Shown one piece after another: positions 1 to 38,990 of a DNA stretch of 64,000 nucleotides. Below the pieces are notes generated by a model. The model did no database searches and was not told the origin of the DNA. It saw only the letters and a program-made list of their open reading frames with translations. The DNA is from Diphasiastrum complanatum (Eukaryota; Streptophyta; Lycopodiopsida; Lycopodiales; Lycopodiaceae). How positions within the stretch are numbered: the first letter of the stretch is position 1; every line of letters starts with the position of its first letter. The stretch lies in NCBI GenBank assembly GCA_029204225.1, contig CM055096.1, positions 29,752,995-29,816,994 on the forward strand, read 5' to 3'. The translations under genes and the position numbers were made by a program.

Positions 1-1134
1 TTTCAAAGTGCCTAGATGGAAAAAAAAACAAGAACTTTAAAGAGCTGGATCCCCGAAGAGAGCTAGTGATGACCCTAGCATTGTTAGGGAACCTAGGTGT
101 TATGTCCATGACTAATACATAGGATTCAATATACTACTAGTCTTGGATACGGGGTACTCCAGTGAAACAAACTGTTAGTTATGCCACGTCATACTGGACG
201 TGACCCAAAAGAAACTAATATCCTTGTGAGGCCCAGAACACACTAAATGGAGTTAGTACAAGGTTTGGGACAGTGTATGCATGTGTAGAGTTATCAATAG
301 CAATTCCATGCATACAGACTCTATTCTAGATGAATCTATGTATAGGGGAGTTAGGACCTTGCATGACTATGTGCACACGTGGTTTTAGGCTCTATATAAG
401 GAGGCCAAAATCGCCCTACTACCTCACCTTTTGGTTGATTCAATGCCGGGCTCTAACTCTACTTTCACTCTGCCTATTCCTTGGCTTGGGGGTGAAGCTT
501 CTAGAGTTGATTGGTTGCTTCTACTTGGTTGGGTGGTTTCTCCATTGTGTGATTTCCATTGTGTTTGTCTTGTAAGCAAGATCTTGAGGAGCTTTCCCTT
601 ATACCAGGCATTGTTAGGCTTAACCACGTCATTTTAGCACAGGTCTACATCGAATAATAAATGCATTCAGAAAAATGTCATCATCAAATACATGCTATCA
701 AAGAATAATGGTTTCATAAAATATATGCCTTATCTCAACACTAGGCATAAAATCCTTGAAAGAACACTACCAGTTCTTGCAGTATAGCTAATAAGGATAG
801 CAATAATGCTTGTTAGGATGAAGTCAAGATATTACAAGCCAAAGATGGCTCTCCTTGTATGGTATTGTGATTATTTGCAATTAGAAAAGGGTAGGCATTG
901 AAAAACCTCATCTGTTTATGTCAATTTCCTAAAACCAAAACAGGAGCAACCTGTAGTAGTCATTTACGATAATCAGACAAACCAACGAGAGTGCCTTATA
1001 AGCAGCCTGCTAACAAAGTGGGGCAAGAAAGAACATGACTCGGTGCTTACATGATACCATAAAAAATTGCACCAAAACATTTATCGCAAGACGCAAAATG
1101 AATTCTTTCAATAGTTTTCTAGGGATCATGCAGT
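1..1134 (-). other. Intron 3 of the PH-domain gene, with an LTR-like promoter segment
   Basis: This stretch follows the donor after the third PH exon (GTAAGC, read on the minus strand at 1140-1135) and runs off the left edge. I searched it for the next expected PH exon and did not find it, so the rest of the gene should lie outside the window. Between about 171 and 642 on the plus strand the sequence looks like a plant LTR: it begins TGTTAG, has a TATATAAGG box near 390, and ends ..TTTAGCACA. No second copy is present here, so a solo LTR is only a suggestion. Confidence 0.35.
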
Positions 1135-1140
1135 GCTTAC

Positions 1141-2298
1141 CCTTGTGACGATGCTGTCTTTGAACCAAAACAGTTTTCCTTCTTTCAACACAAACCATCG
1201 CCTCCTCCATGTCTTTATGTACTCTCCTATAGAAAAACTGTATAGTTTGATTTATATCCTCAAAAATATTCGAAGGAGTGTTTCGATTGCTAAAGCTCTC
1301 TGATAAACAGGGATCCACGTGATCTAATCTCAAAAATTAGTCCAATAGATGTTCATGTCTTTAGTCAGGAGTACCGAGGATGGCTACCCTAATTGCAATG
1401 TCTTCTATTACTCATGATTTGATAGCAAAAAGTGGCAAATCTTGGAATTGCTAACCTCACAACTTTCACATGCAGCTCAGCTAAAATACCAGCAAATTTT
1501 GATTTTCATTTCCAAATCTGATTGATTTCGAAAAAAAGAATAATGTTACCCTCATGAAAAGAGAGGAAAACGAGGGCAATCAGTAGTAGTTGGTGAATTC
1601 ACAATAAAGAAGCAGCATATAAAGCAAGAAATAGATACCTTACCCTGCTTCATCAACCATCCAGTCCGTTCAGGATTACTCCAGAATTCTACCTGCAGAA
1701 CGCATTCTTATAACCACATACCTGATCTTACTTTGATCAGTGCACATAACATTGTAAATATAAACCTAATAATTCAAAGTCAAAGTCTGCATGACTGAAA
1801 CAATCCTAAGGTGTACTTGTGAAATTAAAGACAATTTTCCAGCAAATAGGAATCCAAGTTATCTATTGAAATTTGAGCTCTTTCGCAATGAAAAGCTGCT
1901 GATCAATAATATTCTAATAGACATATATATGAAAAAGTGAAACACGTGAATGCCTAAGGAAACCAAAGGGGGAGCAACGGAATCATTCACAGACGAAACC
2001 TAAGCACAAATTCAAGAAAAGATGTCACGAAAGGCAGAAAATTAACAAAAAGTCCTGGATACAAAACACTTAAAACCTGAACAGCATGAAGATTACAGCA
2101 AAACCAAGCAATCTGAGATTAACAGAATGCTCAATGGAGTTTTAAAGTGAAGCCTAAAAGCAAAGCTGCTACAGAGGAACCAAAAGAAGTTGATAGTTGA
2201 AAAAAATGAATTCGGAAAAGCCTGTCACAAAAAACGACTCAAACCTGTGGATGTTCGTTAGAATCCTTCCCCCACAAATAAGTCGTGATCCCCGCCAT
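1141..2298 (-). CDS. PH1: PH-domain protein, AtPH1-like (5' three exons; 3' end outside the window)
   Basis: Small pleckstrin-homology protein of the plant AtPH1 group; these are about 145 residues long and bind phosphoinositides or membranes through one PH domain. Exons read on the minus strand are 2298-2245, 1692-1644 and 1226-1141. Junctions are GT-AG and the phases agree (0, then 1, then 0), giving 63 codons. Exon 1 encodes MAGITTYLWGKDSNEHPQ; exon 2 has VEFWSNPERTGWLMKQ; exon 3 has EYIKTWRRRWFVLKEGKLFW, the strands that open the PH fold, followed by FKDSIVTR. In AtPH1 relatives the next residues are a PRGVI segment and then the domain's second half, which is not in the window. The ATG at 2298 was chosen because its frame joins directly to VEFWS; the N-terminus before VEFWS is always variable in this family. 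Longer reading frames over exons 1 and 3 are other-frame shadows. Whether the gene is intact cannot be judged. Confidence 0.87.
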
Positions 2299-3481
2299 TT
2301 GATCCTTGTTCGATAGCAGTGCCGGTATTGCTCCACTGGCGAGCATAAGAGATGGCGGATGGCGAGCAAAATTCTTCGTCTCCTACAGTCTTTCTTGCTG
2401 CCTTCTTCGGGGAGATGGAGGGATAGAGAAATAGAGGACGCTGGGGCATTTTGCATTCTAGGCGCGCCCACTTGGATTTTTGCCACTTGGAGGGTATAAG
2501 AGCGTTGATTGTAAATACGTGGCATAATCTGAACGCTCACTAGAAAATCCAACCGCCATGAGAGATACGCAGTCATGAGGTGGGGGAGGGGGCCTGGGGG
2601 CGTGAAAGCACGGGCGTGGGAGCGGTTTGGTCCGGTGGCCCCAGGAGCTGATGCGTGCCCAGCGCGCAGTGCCTGTCAAAAATCAATTTTTCGCGGGCGG
2701 CGCCAGGCCGCGGTCCCGGGCACCCCGCAGTGGGGGGGGGGTGTGGATTTAGATAATAACTCAAATAATTAGATACAATCCTTGACAATGATGTCAACAA
2801 GCTTTAATCTTTGGGACCCCCCAATAGCCTTAAGATGAGATGGGGTATGGCCACGCCACTCACAAAAGGAGAGATGTTAGGGTGGCTTGGGAAGGAAGTC
2901 CTCTGGCGTTAAATTATATTGGTTTGGAGTGTTGAGCACATGTTAGTTGGCCTTTTTTTTTTCTCTCTAACTTGCACAAAGTGGAAGTTGAGTGGCAACT
3001 TGGAGCCTTGGTTTGGGGACGTCAAGGGACTTTCCCAAGAGGGAACTGCACAAAGAGGGCCATGACTCCTAGCAGCCCAATAAGAGGCCATGACTCCTTT
3101 AGCGATCCAATAAGAAGCAAGTACAACAAGCATAGACGGCGAAGTAGGAGGGAGCTCGAGGTGGGGTGGGGCCTCTCCATGTGAAACAGGGTTCTTGCAA
3201 GGGCCTTGGGGGAGGGCTTAGTTCGCCCGCCCCAAAAAACAAAAATGTGAACCTACCCTTAGCATGTTCACCTGCTTCTCATTTCATGAATATAGAGTGT
3301 GAGTCATGAACAACAAGTCAAAACTCTCAATAACCTGCCCCTTTATAATAAGTAAAGGATTAACCTAATAAACCGAAATTTTAAAATGGTAATGTCTCAT
3401 TTTATAAGATTAAAAATAGATAGCGTCTCATTGAAAATTTGTTCAAACCTCGAAAATTATTGTATATCTAGTGTCCAAAAT
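2299..3481. other. 5' flank of the PH gene and intergenic DNA with GC-rich patches
   Basis: No gene was recognised. About 160 bp upstream of the PH start is a GGCGCGCCC motif (2461-2470). At 2590-2740 there is a strongly GC-rich patch ending in a G run near 2732-2741. Both are unlike the AT-rich surroundings and resemble patches near 7.06, 9.6 and 55.6 kb. The short reading frames on both strands show no family match and look like GC-driven open frames. Confidence 0.4.
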
Positions 3482-3522
3482 GAGAGAGAGAGAGAGAGAG
3501 AGAGAGTGAGAGAGAGTGAGAG
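3482..3522. repeat. Imperfect (GA)n microsatellite
   Basis: GA dinucleotide tract of about 41 bp interrupted by two GTGA variants. Confidence 0.9.
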
Positions 3523-9793
<6,271 letters not shown>

Positions 9794-9917
9794 GATATAT
9801 ATATAAAAACATTCACACTTTAGTTTGACTCAAGATCTCATGCAATTGCCATGATCTATTTATGAAATCCTAACCATATTTTTCAATCTTGGCATGCTAT
9901 AATATGTGGTTTGTCTT

Positions 9918-30305
<20,388 letters not shown>

Positions 30306-32212
30306 GGCTGGAAAGAGATAATCCCGAGCTTGTATAGATATTAAAAACCAGGTCTCATTGTGCTTAGAATGATTTCTTTAAACTAAAATTTGCAACATGT
30401 GCATATCTCCGGCCTAACTTGATTCTGCACTCCCTAGCCAGAAATTGTTGAGAGACCTATTACCATCCTAGCCAGAAATCTTTGACCAACTTATAATTAC
30501 GCTATTCTATTAGCGGAACGGCAAGTCTTGTTCTAAGAGGAGACGTTTGGATATCGTGTCTGATATGATCTGGATCTATTTTACGTCTGTGTGATCATTA
30601 GCTTGCATTTGGGGCTCTCATCAGCCTGAGCTTTATGCATCAGGCAAATAAATGAGATGCAGTTTCTTCATCCCCTGTCAACTCTAATTAGTAGCATCAC
30701 CATTACACCACAATGCACATTATTCCACATTTGATTTCCTGAGTCAGGACTCAGGACCACATAAGCCGTATCAAAACTTGAAACGGAAAAGCTCCCTGCC
30801 GCAAAAGTGCCATCGTCCCAAACCAATTCTCTCACTTGGCCATCTTCCAGGCTGTGCGAGGTGATCCTCAAGGCTCAAACGTTCTGCAGGTGGCGCCCAC
30901 CTCCAGAGTTCCTCCGATCTCGCAAGTCGCAAGAAATAGATCAAGTTACTACAGTCACCTGGCATATACAATGTACTGCATGCATATATGTATACGTTTA
31001 TCCTCCTATGAGGCTGAATAGGGAGTCCGACACAGAATTAGCAGTAGACAGTAGCAGCATCAGATCCCGTAGTTTCAGCTGCAGATGAGAATTAGTCCAT
31101 GGAATCCTTTGAGACAATGTGGCAACCACCACCCAGCAGCAGCAGGAGTAGTGGGCTCCCACTAAATGTCCACCATCCTAATCCCTTTGCTTTTACGCTG
31201 CTGCATCCATCTCCATGATTCTCTTAATCCACGTGAAGCACGATCAAAGACAACACAAACACAGCCATAAAATAAGAGCAGCGAGAGGAGAGATGAAGAC
31301 AGGCTATCCATATAGAGCAGCTCATGGGTTAGGTGGAACAGCAGCAGCTGGGTGGGCAAGAAGTCTAATCTGCACAAATACTCTGGAAAGTAAGGCAAAA
31401 AAAAGAAGAAAATGGCATGTTCATCCCACACCCCTTTATAATACCCCACCACCAAAATGATCAATCAACCGAGTCTTCAGAGACAGCATGTAGAAAGGTG
31501 GCAAAAGTCTCTATCTATCTATGCATTTTCAGTAGAGAATTGGAACTCTATTGAATGTGGGTCCCTCCCCTTTCTTTTCTTTTTGCACCCTTCCCTCTTA
31601 AAGAAAAGATGAAGGTGATTCTGAATTTGGAGAGGAGTTTTTGATACAAGTAAAAGATGAAAAAAAAAAAACAGATTGCAAGTGAAAAGGATCATTAGAA
31701 TCTTTGCCATCGTACAAAGTGACCAGTCTAGAAGCATTAGAATCGTTAGAAAATGAAAGCCATAAATTTTACAATTCTGAGTTTGAAAGTAGAATAAAAC
31801 CCATTTTTGTGCTCAAAAACTCATCCCGGAGTGACACATTAACGTTTACTGAAGGATTGGATGGTTGTGTTTGACGAGTACGTGAACTTATGAGACATTT
31901 TTTAATATCACATTATTAAGATTGAAAGTGAAATCACACTGCTTTCTTTGCTTGTTATGGAATTTGGGGGGGGAGGGGGGAGGGGCATTCCGCCCTAGGA
32001 GGGCCCAATGCCTGAGGGAGCAGGCGGAACACTCGAGAGTAAGAGGGCCTTCCTCTGCATAATGTCAATGTGTGAAGGTGGACGTTTTTTTTTTTTTTTT
32101 TTCGTACGTTTGCATGTACAAACACTTTTTTTTTTTTTTCGTGATTTCTTTTTCCCTTTTTTTTCGCATTTCTAGCGTAAATTTCTTTACATTTTTGTCA
32201 ATTTTGTTGTTT
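30306..32212. other. 5' flank of the NAT gene
   Basis: Upstream region of the NAT gene. On the minus strand a pyrimidine tract ending CTTTCCAG lies two bases before the ATG context, so a 5'-UTR intron is possible, which would put the real promoter further right in this stretch. No TATA box can be assigned with confidence. A G-rich run lies near 31966-31984 and poly-T runs near 32085-32140. Confidence 0.35.
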
Positions 32213-32331
32213 GGTGGAATGTGCATGTAGACAGTCAATGACAGGCTACCACATAGCACACGCACATTTCACCATAATGTGCATGTGCTATGTGACAACC
32301 CATCATTGGTTGTCTGCATGCACATTCCACC
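32213..32331. mobile_element. MITE-like foldback, 119 bp
   Basis: The arms GGTGGAATGTGCATG (32213) and CATGCACATTCCACC (ending 32331) are inverted copies, and the complementarity continues through ACATAGCAC/GTGCTATGT to a central loop of a few bases near 32270. The arms are about 56 bp long and roughly 80-85 percent complementary. The size and form fit a miniature inverted-repeat element. A partial further arm (TATGTACTATGTGTCAAC) follows at about 32340. I could not define a target-site duplication. Confidence 0.7.
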
Positions 32332-34733
32332 GAAAAGCTTATGTACTATGTGTCAACATTTGATTCGTTGATTATGAGAAGAATGATCACCGAACATTTT
32401 GGCTGTAAAATCCACATGAACTTTGTGTGTGTGTGGGGGGGAGGTGCCTCCAAAATACAAAGGAAACTTGAGCACTTGGCATGGCGTATTCACATCACCT
32501 ATCTTCTTGGCATGGTATATGATATGAATTCCACAAAAAAGAATTCACAAGAACATTGTGTTCATAAAAAACTACTAAAAATTTTAGAAAGACATATTAT
32601 GACTCATGAAGATGCATAAGTATATCTAGGAAAAAAAATCTAGCCATAGAAAGAGGGCTTTCTCACCATCCTTTATGCTTCACAAAATATATTTAGTGAC
32701 CTTTGCACTCATTTCAACAACCTTTTAATTATATGACTTGGTCAATAATTTTATGATTGTTTGATTGGGGCAAAGGTCACTAAAAGAACATTTTAATTAC
32801 AGTTTATAGCTATTGTGTCAAAGTCAATGAAAAGCACATTTTTCAGCTTGAAACTCACCTAAAATAGACAGACCATCTGCAAGAGGATAGTCAGAGTCTC
32901 AATACCATGCTTTGTTGCGACAAAGTTAACAACCTTGAAGGCTAAATTCATATGGGAAATTTCACAAATGATGCTTGGTCATGCAAATTGGGTTTGAAAG
33001 TGACTAGCTCTAGGACAAAAGTGGTGAGTCCACCTAGCAAAAATGACAAGCAAACAACTCATATATCATTTCATTTCATACTCTTGAAGAGGTACAAATT
33101 GTGCAAAGATCTCACATCCTCAAGAAATCATGTTCATAGGCACAACCAACACAAGAAGCATGATTTGGTGGTCACCTGCCACGTCTAACTAAAGAACATC
33201 GATGCTCATAATATCTATAAGGCAAGATAATGCCAAGGGACATGCCTCAGAGTGCAAAGCAGGGGCTTTACATGTGTAAGGGCCCTACCCAAGGGCAAGA
33301 ACTCAAAGGCAAGGGCATCAAGGGCTCACAAAGCTCTTTGCCTTGATGCTTTACTTAAGAGTAAACATCCAATGATTCTTTTAATCTTTTATCTATTGTT
33401 GGGATTGTTATGAGCGTAATTCCCTACCTGGGCTTGCCACTCGAGCCAACTTCAAGGCATTATGTGCCATAACGTCCTAGACGTTCAAACAAAAAACAAC
33501 AACTTAGAGGCATGTTGAAGTTTAGAAAACATTCTCACAAAAGTTTTAGACCATATGTTGAATATTCACACCCATGAATAAAATGGTTCAAACAAATTAT
33601 GGCCACTAAAAAGGCCATGAAGATGTTTAGAGTAATATAACCTACAAAAACTCAAAGAATGTGGTCTTTCAACCATAAAATAATCCCATGTCTTTAAGTC
33701 CTTTAAACTTAGGAAATGATTTTCTAGACACTTCTTTCTAAAGCTCAAAGGCCTTAATTTCAGTCATTTGACACTTAGCTATACACTAATAAAGAATCTT
33801 TTTCTTTTTGGACTCTATTTAAGGCTTAAGATATCTCTATATGAATGTTAATAAGATACTATCATGTGGCTTGGCATGTGCATGTACATATGGAGGTGAA
33901 CCTCTATGATACATGCAATTATTGTGAGAGTGATTGAAAAGAGAAGCCATGGCCAGGAATGAGAACTTAAGACCGATTACCCAAAAAAAAGGGTCTTTGT
34001 GATAATGTGAAACCAATGGTCGTCGTGGTGATAAGAAGAAAGTGGCCTCTAGTGCAAGACTATGATAAGCATGGTCCAAGTGTTTGCTTGAGGTGTTCCT
34101 ATCAAGAGATGTTGTGATGATTCACCCAAGGTTTGGAAGCCTCAAAAGCCTTGCCACCAATCATGATAACTTAGATAAGCCTTATCACAAGATATCACAA
34201 CCTCAATAACCCTTGCCAAAAAAATTAGAATTGTGCAACCAATAAGTTGGCATGTGTGCAAACCATTAGAGTCTAAGTTGAAAATCTACTTATGGGTAAA
34301 AATGCACAATTTGAATGGTTTATTTATTTATTTTTCTCTCGAAACTTGAATGATTTATTGAAACCTCTTATAAAAGTTAACGTTGAAATTACATTCTTAA
34401 GAATGTGACAAGTTTTAAGATGAGAATATTCATGCATGCGATGACTAGGAGCATTTAATTGAAATTCATAGTAGTATGTAGACTTCCTACTTGAGATGCA
34501 TGCGACTCATTTCATTCCTCCCTTACATGTCACCCATATCATTCCACCTATGAGCTATTCTCCTCTCCATATATAGTCTTGTGGTATGCCCTTCCCTAGC
34601 CCACTATTTGTCATTCTTTCTCCTTGCTTTATGTTTTGGTTTGAGTTTGTGAGCATGGTGTTTGTTGTGGATGCTTGGGATCTTTGGTCTTCACCATTGC
34701 TCGGAAAAGTCACCTTCGAGAAAATTGTATTCA

Positions 34734-34737
<4 letters not shown>
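32332..34737. other. Intergenic DNA, nothing recognised
   Basis: About 2.4 kb without domains or clear repeats. Short open frames have no coding features. Confidence 0.35.

Positions 34738-34785
<48 letters not shown>
34738..34785. repeat. (CA)24 microsatellite
   Basis: Pure CA tract of 48 bp. Confidence 0.97.
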
Positions 34786-34786
<1 letters not shown>

Positions 34787-36040
34787 CAAAATGTGATGTT
34801 TAGCCATGTGAGCTTGAGACTTAACCAAATTTCACCAAATCCACCAACCAAAAAACACAACAAATTGGCATGAATATTTGTGAAAATAAAAGAAGATGGT
34901 AGTGCCACACAAAGTTCTTATGAACTAGCTATTGTTTTTTTACTTAGTTTTCCATGCATGGTCCTATGCTTGGAAATATTTCAAAGAGCATATTGGACAT
35001 TTGCTATGCACGAAAATAAAACTTTCATTTTCAAATTTTATTTTAGATGGATATACAGCGAGCAATTGGTCCATAAATATAAACTATGTAGTCAATTAAA
35101 AAATAAATAAATAAACTAAAAGAAAATGTGACTAGATGAAGAGTTGGTTTGGTCAATATGTTGCAGAGTGAGTTTGAAACTTTCATGTAATTGATGTGGC
35201 TAATTTTTTTAGAATAATTGTTTTACAGCATTTTAATCAAACAATAGGTCAGAGGATATTAGTTAGTATATAGTCTTGTGACAAGTTATTTGAAAAATTG
35301 CGCCTCATAACATTTCCCAGAACTACATTTAGGTTTAGGCTCATTGGAGAAATTATTTAGGCATTGTCATCAAGCACATGAATTGCAACTTAGTAATCAA
35401 TCTCAAAAGAAACCGTATAAATTTATGAGATTTGAAACTCAAAAATTGAGAGCAATGTATAATGATGCGTTTGAAATAGAGAAATAAAAGTATCGATTTG
35501 TTTAAAGGATGAATTGATTAAATAACCAAATAAAATTTTGAAATTTGAAACAAAAATGATGATAGCACTAAATGTATTTGCAAGATTACAATTTGTTTAC
35601 ATTATAATATTAAGAACACAATATGTATTTATATATCATATGTATTTCTGTGTTTGCAGATATTATAATGAGTTCATTAAGAATCTTAAATAGTATATGT
35701 TGATGTGTTTGCAAAGATTACAACGTATTTATATATCTATAAAAAACACACAATATATTATTAATATTTTCAATGATAGTGTCTACATATATTGATATTA
35801 TGATCACATTGTATATATATTAATTTGTTTGTAAAGATTTCAATGTGTTAATAGATTATTCAACACATCGTATGCATCATTCAACGCATTATAAAGGAAC
35901 TAACTTAGACATTAGCAAGTTCATATTAATGACATGCAACATATTATAAATTTTGTGTTTTTATTAAGATGCAAAAATGAAGCATACTAAATATAGCAAT
36001 AAGTTAAAGTAAAGCATGGATGGCCATCAAGAATCCTATA
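34786..36040. other. Very AT-rich intergenic DNA
   Basis: Strongly AT-rich, with many ATATAT/TTTA motifs, particularly 35450-35960. Nothing was recognised. Confidence 0.4.
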
Positions 36041-36079
36041 CATGCAATGTTTTTGGTTTTTGTGGGAGCTTGTAAACCT

Positions 36080-36400
36080 TCTTGCAGGGAGAGGAGACCG
36101 TGGTATGCAAATTACATAGAGGTTTGTATGGTTTGAAGTAGGCTCCTTGTGCATGGTATGGACACATTGATAAGTGCTTTATAAAGCAAGGTTTTATATG
36201 TATTGCATCGGATTGCAACCTGTACATGCTTATCAAGGATGGTTCTATACTTTTAGTTGCACTTTATATGGATGATTTGATCATTAATAGCAGTCATGAT
36301 AGCTTGGTGAAAGAAGTCAAATCAAATCTATGCAAAGAGTTTGATATGATAGATTTGGATATAATGCACTATTGCTTGGGTGTGTAAGTTTGGCAAAGCA
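36080..36400 (+). mobile_element. Ty1/copia reverse-transcriptase fragment (fossil)
   Basis: Plus-strand copia RT text: ETVVCKLHRGLYGLK, APCAWYGHIDKCFIKQGF, SDCNLYMLIKDGSILLVALY, MDDLIINSS, ending LDIMHYCLGV. This is the palm region of RT around its active-site strand. A few breaks are present. It ends abruptly, and about 40 bp further right the sequence becomes a gypsy integrase end. Confidence 0.85.
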
Positions 36401-36439
36401 GTCAAAAAATTGTGCTTACTCAAACAAAGTATATTGTTG

Positions 36440-36630
36440 AACTCCTCTAAAGATTTTGTGTATTTAAGGTTACAACCTTATAGATATACTAAGTTGAAGA
36501 AAACTCAAAGCGAAAAGTTGGCTCCAAAATATTATGGACCTTTCAAGATTTTGAAGAAGATCATGAAGTTGAATCATGAATCACCGTATGCATTGAGTGT
36601 CCCACGTCTCTCTTTTGAAGAAAAGTCTAG
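36440..36630 (+). mobile_element. Ty3/gypsy integrase C-terminal fragment (fossil)
   Basis: Plus-strand text VYLRLQPYRYTKLKKTQSEK, LAPKYYGPFKILKKI and then SPYALSVPRLSFEE is the GPY/F-type C-terminal part of gypsy integrase. Directly upstream is copia RT, so the junction near 36.42 kb joins two unrelated element classes. Confidence 0.8.
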
Positions 36631-37177
36631 GAGAACACTCAACTGCAACTGTTACACTACCACTTTTGGATCATGATAATTTGGTTATGGAACGTTGTTG
36701 GATATTGGGACAAGGTATTGCGAAACGACAAGATAATCAAAGAATATCTAATTCATGAGAAAAACCTCCATGATAATTACAATTCTTGGGTCAACAACTC
36801 ATTTATTTAACAATGGTGATGACTACTACCATGAAGCTCTTGGATATGACATTCTCAATCAAGACTACTTAACTGCCGCATTCGAGTTTACTAAGCAGAT
36901 GTCTTTAGCTTTTAGGACAAAAATGTTTAAGTATGGAGAGTGTCATGTACTTTTAGTGCATCCATGCTAGAAATGCATTATAATATCCAATGTAAACTTT
37001 GATAGGCCCAAAAGGAGCAATATTGCAATTCAAGGCCAAAATGAAATCAACTTAAGTGGCCCAACCATCTGCTAATTGTATCTTGGGCTAGTTGTATGCC
37101 CCAATAGTAGGTGTCTTCAAGGCCTGCCAGAATCAGCTTCTTGGCATGGGGTGATAAGTTACATTCTTCCTTGATTT

Positions 37178-38990
37178 CTATTCGAGCTGTAAGATATTCC
37201 ATAAGCAAGTGCATGAAGATTGGTTATGCCAATCTGGATAAGGATGTAGAAGGGTGATAAGGTTGGCCAGTTCCAGCTTTATTAGGTCCTTGACCTTGCC
37301 AAGTAAAATATAGCCGCCTCTAGACTTGTTGTATGGATATTTCTTGATGAAAAGGGTGTGAAAAAGGTAGAAAACAACAGGCGAACCAGGTTGATTCTTC
37401 TTTTTCTTTTTATTAACAATTCCTTTTGTCAGATTATTAAGCGGTGCTGCTAACTTAGCATAATTCTCAATAAATCTCTTGAAGAAAAGTGTAAAACCTA
37501 AAAAAGACTTTAGTTGCCTCACAGTTCCTAGAATTGGCCACTCAATCACAATCTTGATTTTATCCTCGTCAATCTTGATCCCATTTACTGTGATCTTACG
37601 ACCGAGATAAAGCAACTCTTGCTTAAAGAATTCACACTTGGAATCTTTAGCGTAGAGTAACTCCCGACAGAGTTTCATCAAGACAATTCTTAAGTGTTCT
37701 ATGTGTTCCACCAAGGATTTATTGTAAACGAGAATGTCGTCTAAGAATACCACCTCAAACTTTCCCAAATATGGACAAAATAAATCGTTTATCATTTGCT
37801 GGAACGTTGCTGGAGCATTTGTTATCCAAATGGCAACATTAGAAATTCATAATGACCAAATCTAGAATGAAATCCTATCTTTTGGACATCTTCCGACTTA
37901 ATTCTTATTTGATGGTACCCTGTCCTGAGATCTATCTTGGTGAAATACCGTGCTCCACCCAAGCGATCTACAAGGTCATCCATCCTGGGTAATGGATATT
38001 TATTTTTAATAGTCACTTTATTAAGCCCCTTGTAATCCACACACATCCGGAAACCTCCATCTTTCTTTGCTTTAAGAAGAACAGGAGCGTCCCATAGTGA
38101 TTTACTAGGTTGAATATGTCCCATCCTTAGGTAGTTTTCTATTTGATTTGAAATCTCTGTCTCCTCTTTCGGAGAGAACATATAAGGTTGTCTAGAGACA
38201 GGTTGACTTCCTGGAATTAACTCAATCATGTGGTCTACTGACCTAGACGGTGGTAAACCATGAGGTAATTCAGATGGAAAAACATCCCTAAATTCATTTA
38301 TGATATGTTCTTTCACTTCTTGTTCATGATCTAAATTTACTGAGTTAAGAATTGCTGAGAATTCACAACCATTTAGATTCATTTCAAGAACATCCACAAC
38401 TGGAATAACATAAATTGAAAAAACTTCATACTCAGAATAATCCAATGTTTCCATTTTATTAACTGTAGAAATATGATCCAACAGACGTACAAAATTACTG
38501 CCATATAATGTAACTATCTTATCACCCTCCTTGAAAGTGAGAAATGCTTCTCAAAATCAATCAATAGAGAAGGCGGTTTACTAAATACCCATTCGTAACC
38601 TAAGATTAAATCAGTACGAGCTAGGTCTAAAATATGAAAATTAACTAATTCCGTGTGTCCTTGCATCAAAACTGGGAGCTTCGGGACTTTTATGTTCCAA
38701 GTCTCCAACTCTGCTCCTGAAGCTAGATAAACTTTATATCTATGAGATTGGGTGAAGACATCAATTTGACTTGATTCAACAGAACCTCCACTTGCTGATC
38801 TCTCATCTGATTACGATTATTCATATCATTGAGTGCCGTACTCAACTGCTGACAAATCACCATATAAGATGGTGCACCTGGATTTGCAGCTTGATTTGAA
38901 GTTTCTTTGGCCATCTCGATATATCTATCATGGAAATTACTAAATTTAGTTGATATCAAATTAACCCATAGTGAAATATTGTTGACCAAA
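37178..38990 (-). mobile_element. Ty3/gypsy fragment: gag end, protease, reverse transcriptase, start of RNase H (fossil)
   Basis: Minus-strand order from 38990 down: a gag-like segment, a protease segment (DLARTDLILGYEWV), the RT ([73 protein letters not shown]), then the palm strand VVFLDDILVYNKS and the RNase H entry (LKSFLGFTLFFKRFI, KLAAPLNNLTKG). Long open stretches survive, so it is younger than its relative at 25 kb, but it has a few breaks and lacks integrase. No LTR was assigned. Confidence 0.9.

Noticed and set aside
330-637. Short overlapping frames on both strands near the left edge
   Set aside because: They lie in the presumed PH intron, in a segment that looks like LTR promoter DNA; no protein family is evident.
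1010-1333. 107-codon minus-strand frame over PH exon 3
   Set aside because: Wrong frame; the real exon uses the frame that encodes the PH motif and has splice sites at both ends.
2169-2576. 135-codon minus-strand frame upstream of the PH gene, and a 63-codon one in another frame
   Set aside because: Both overlap PH exon 1, but neither frame joins in phase to the family motif in exon 2.
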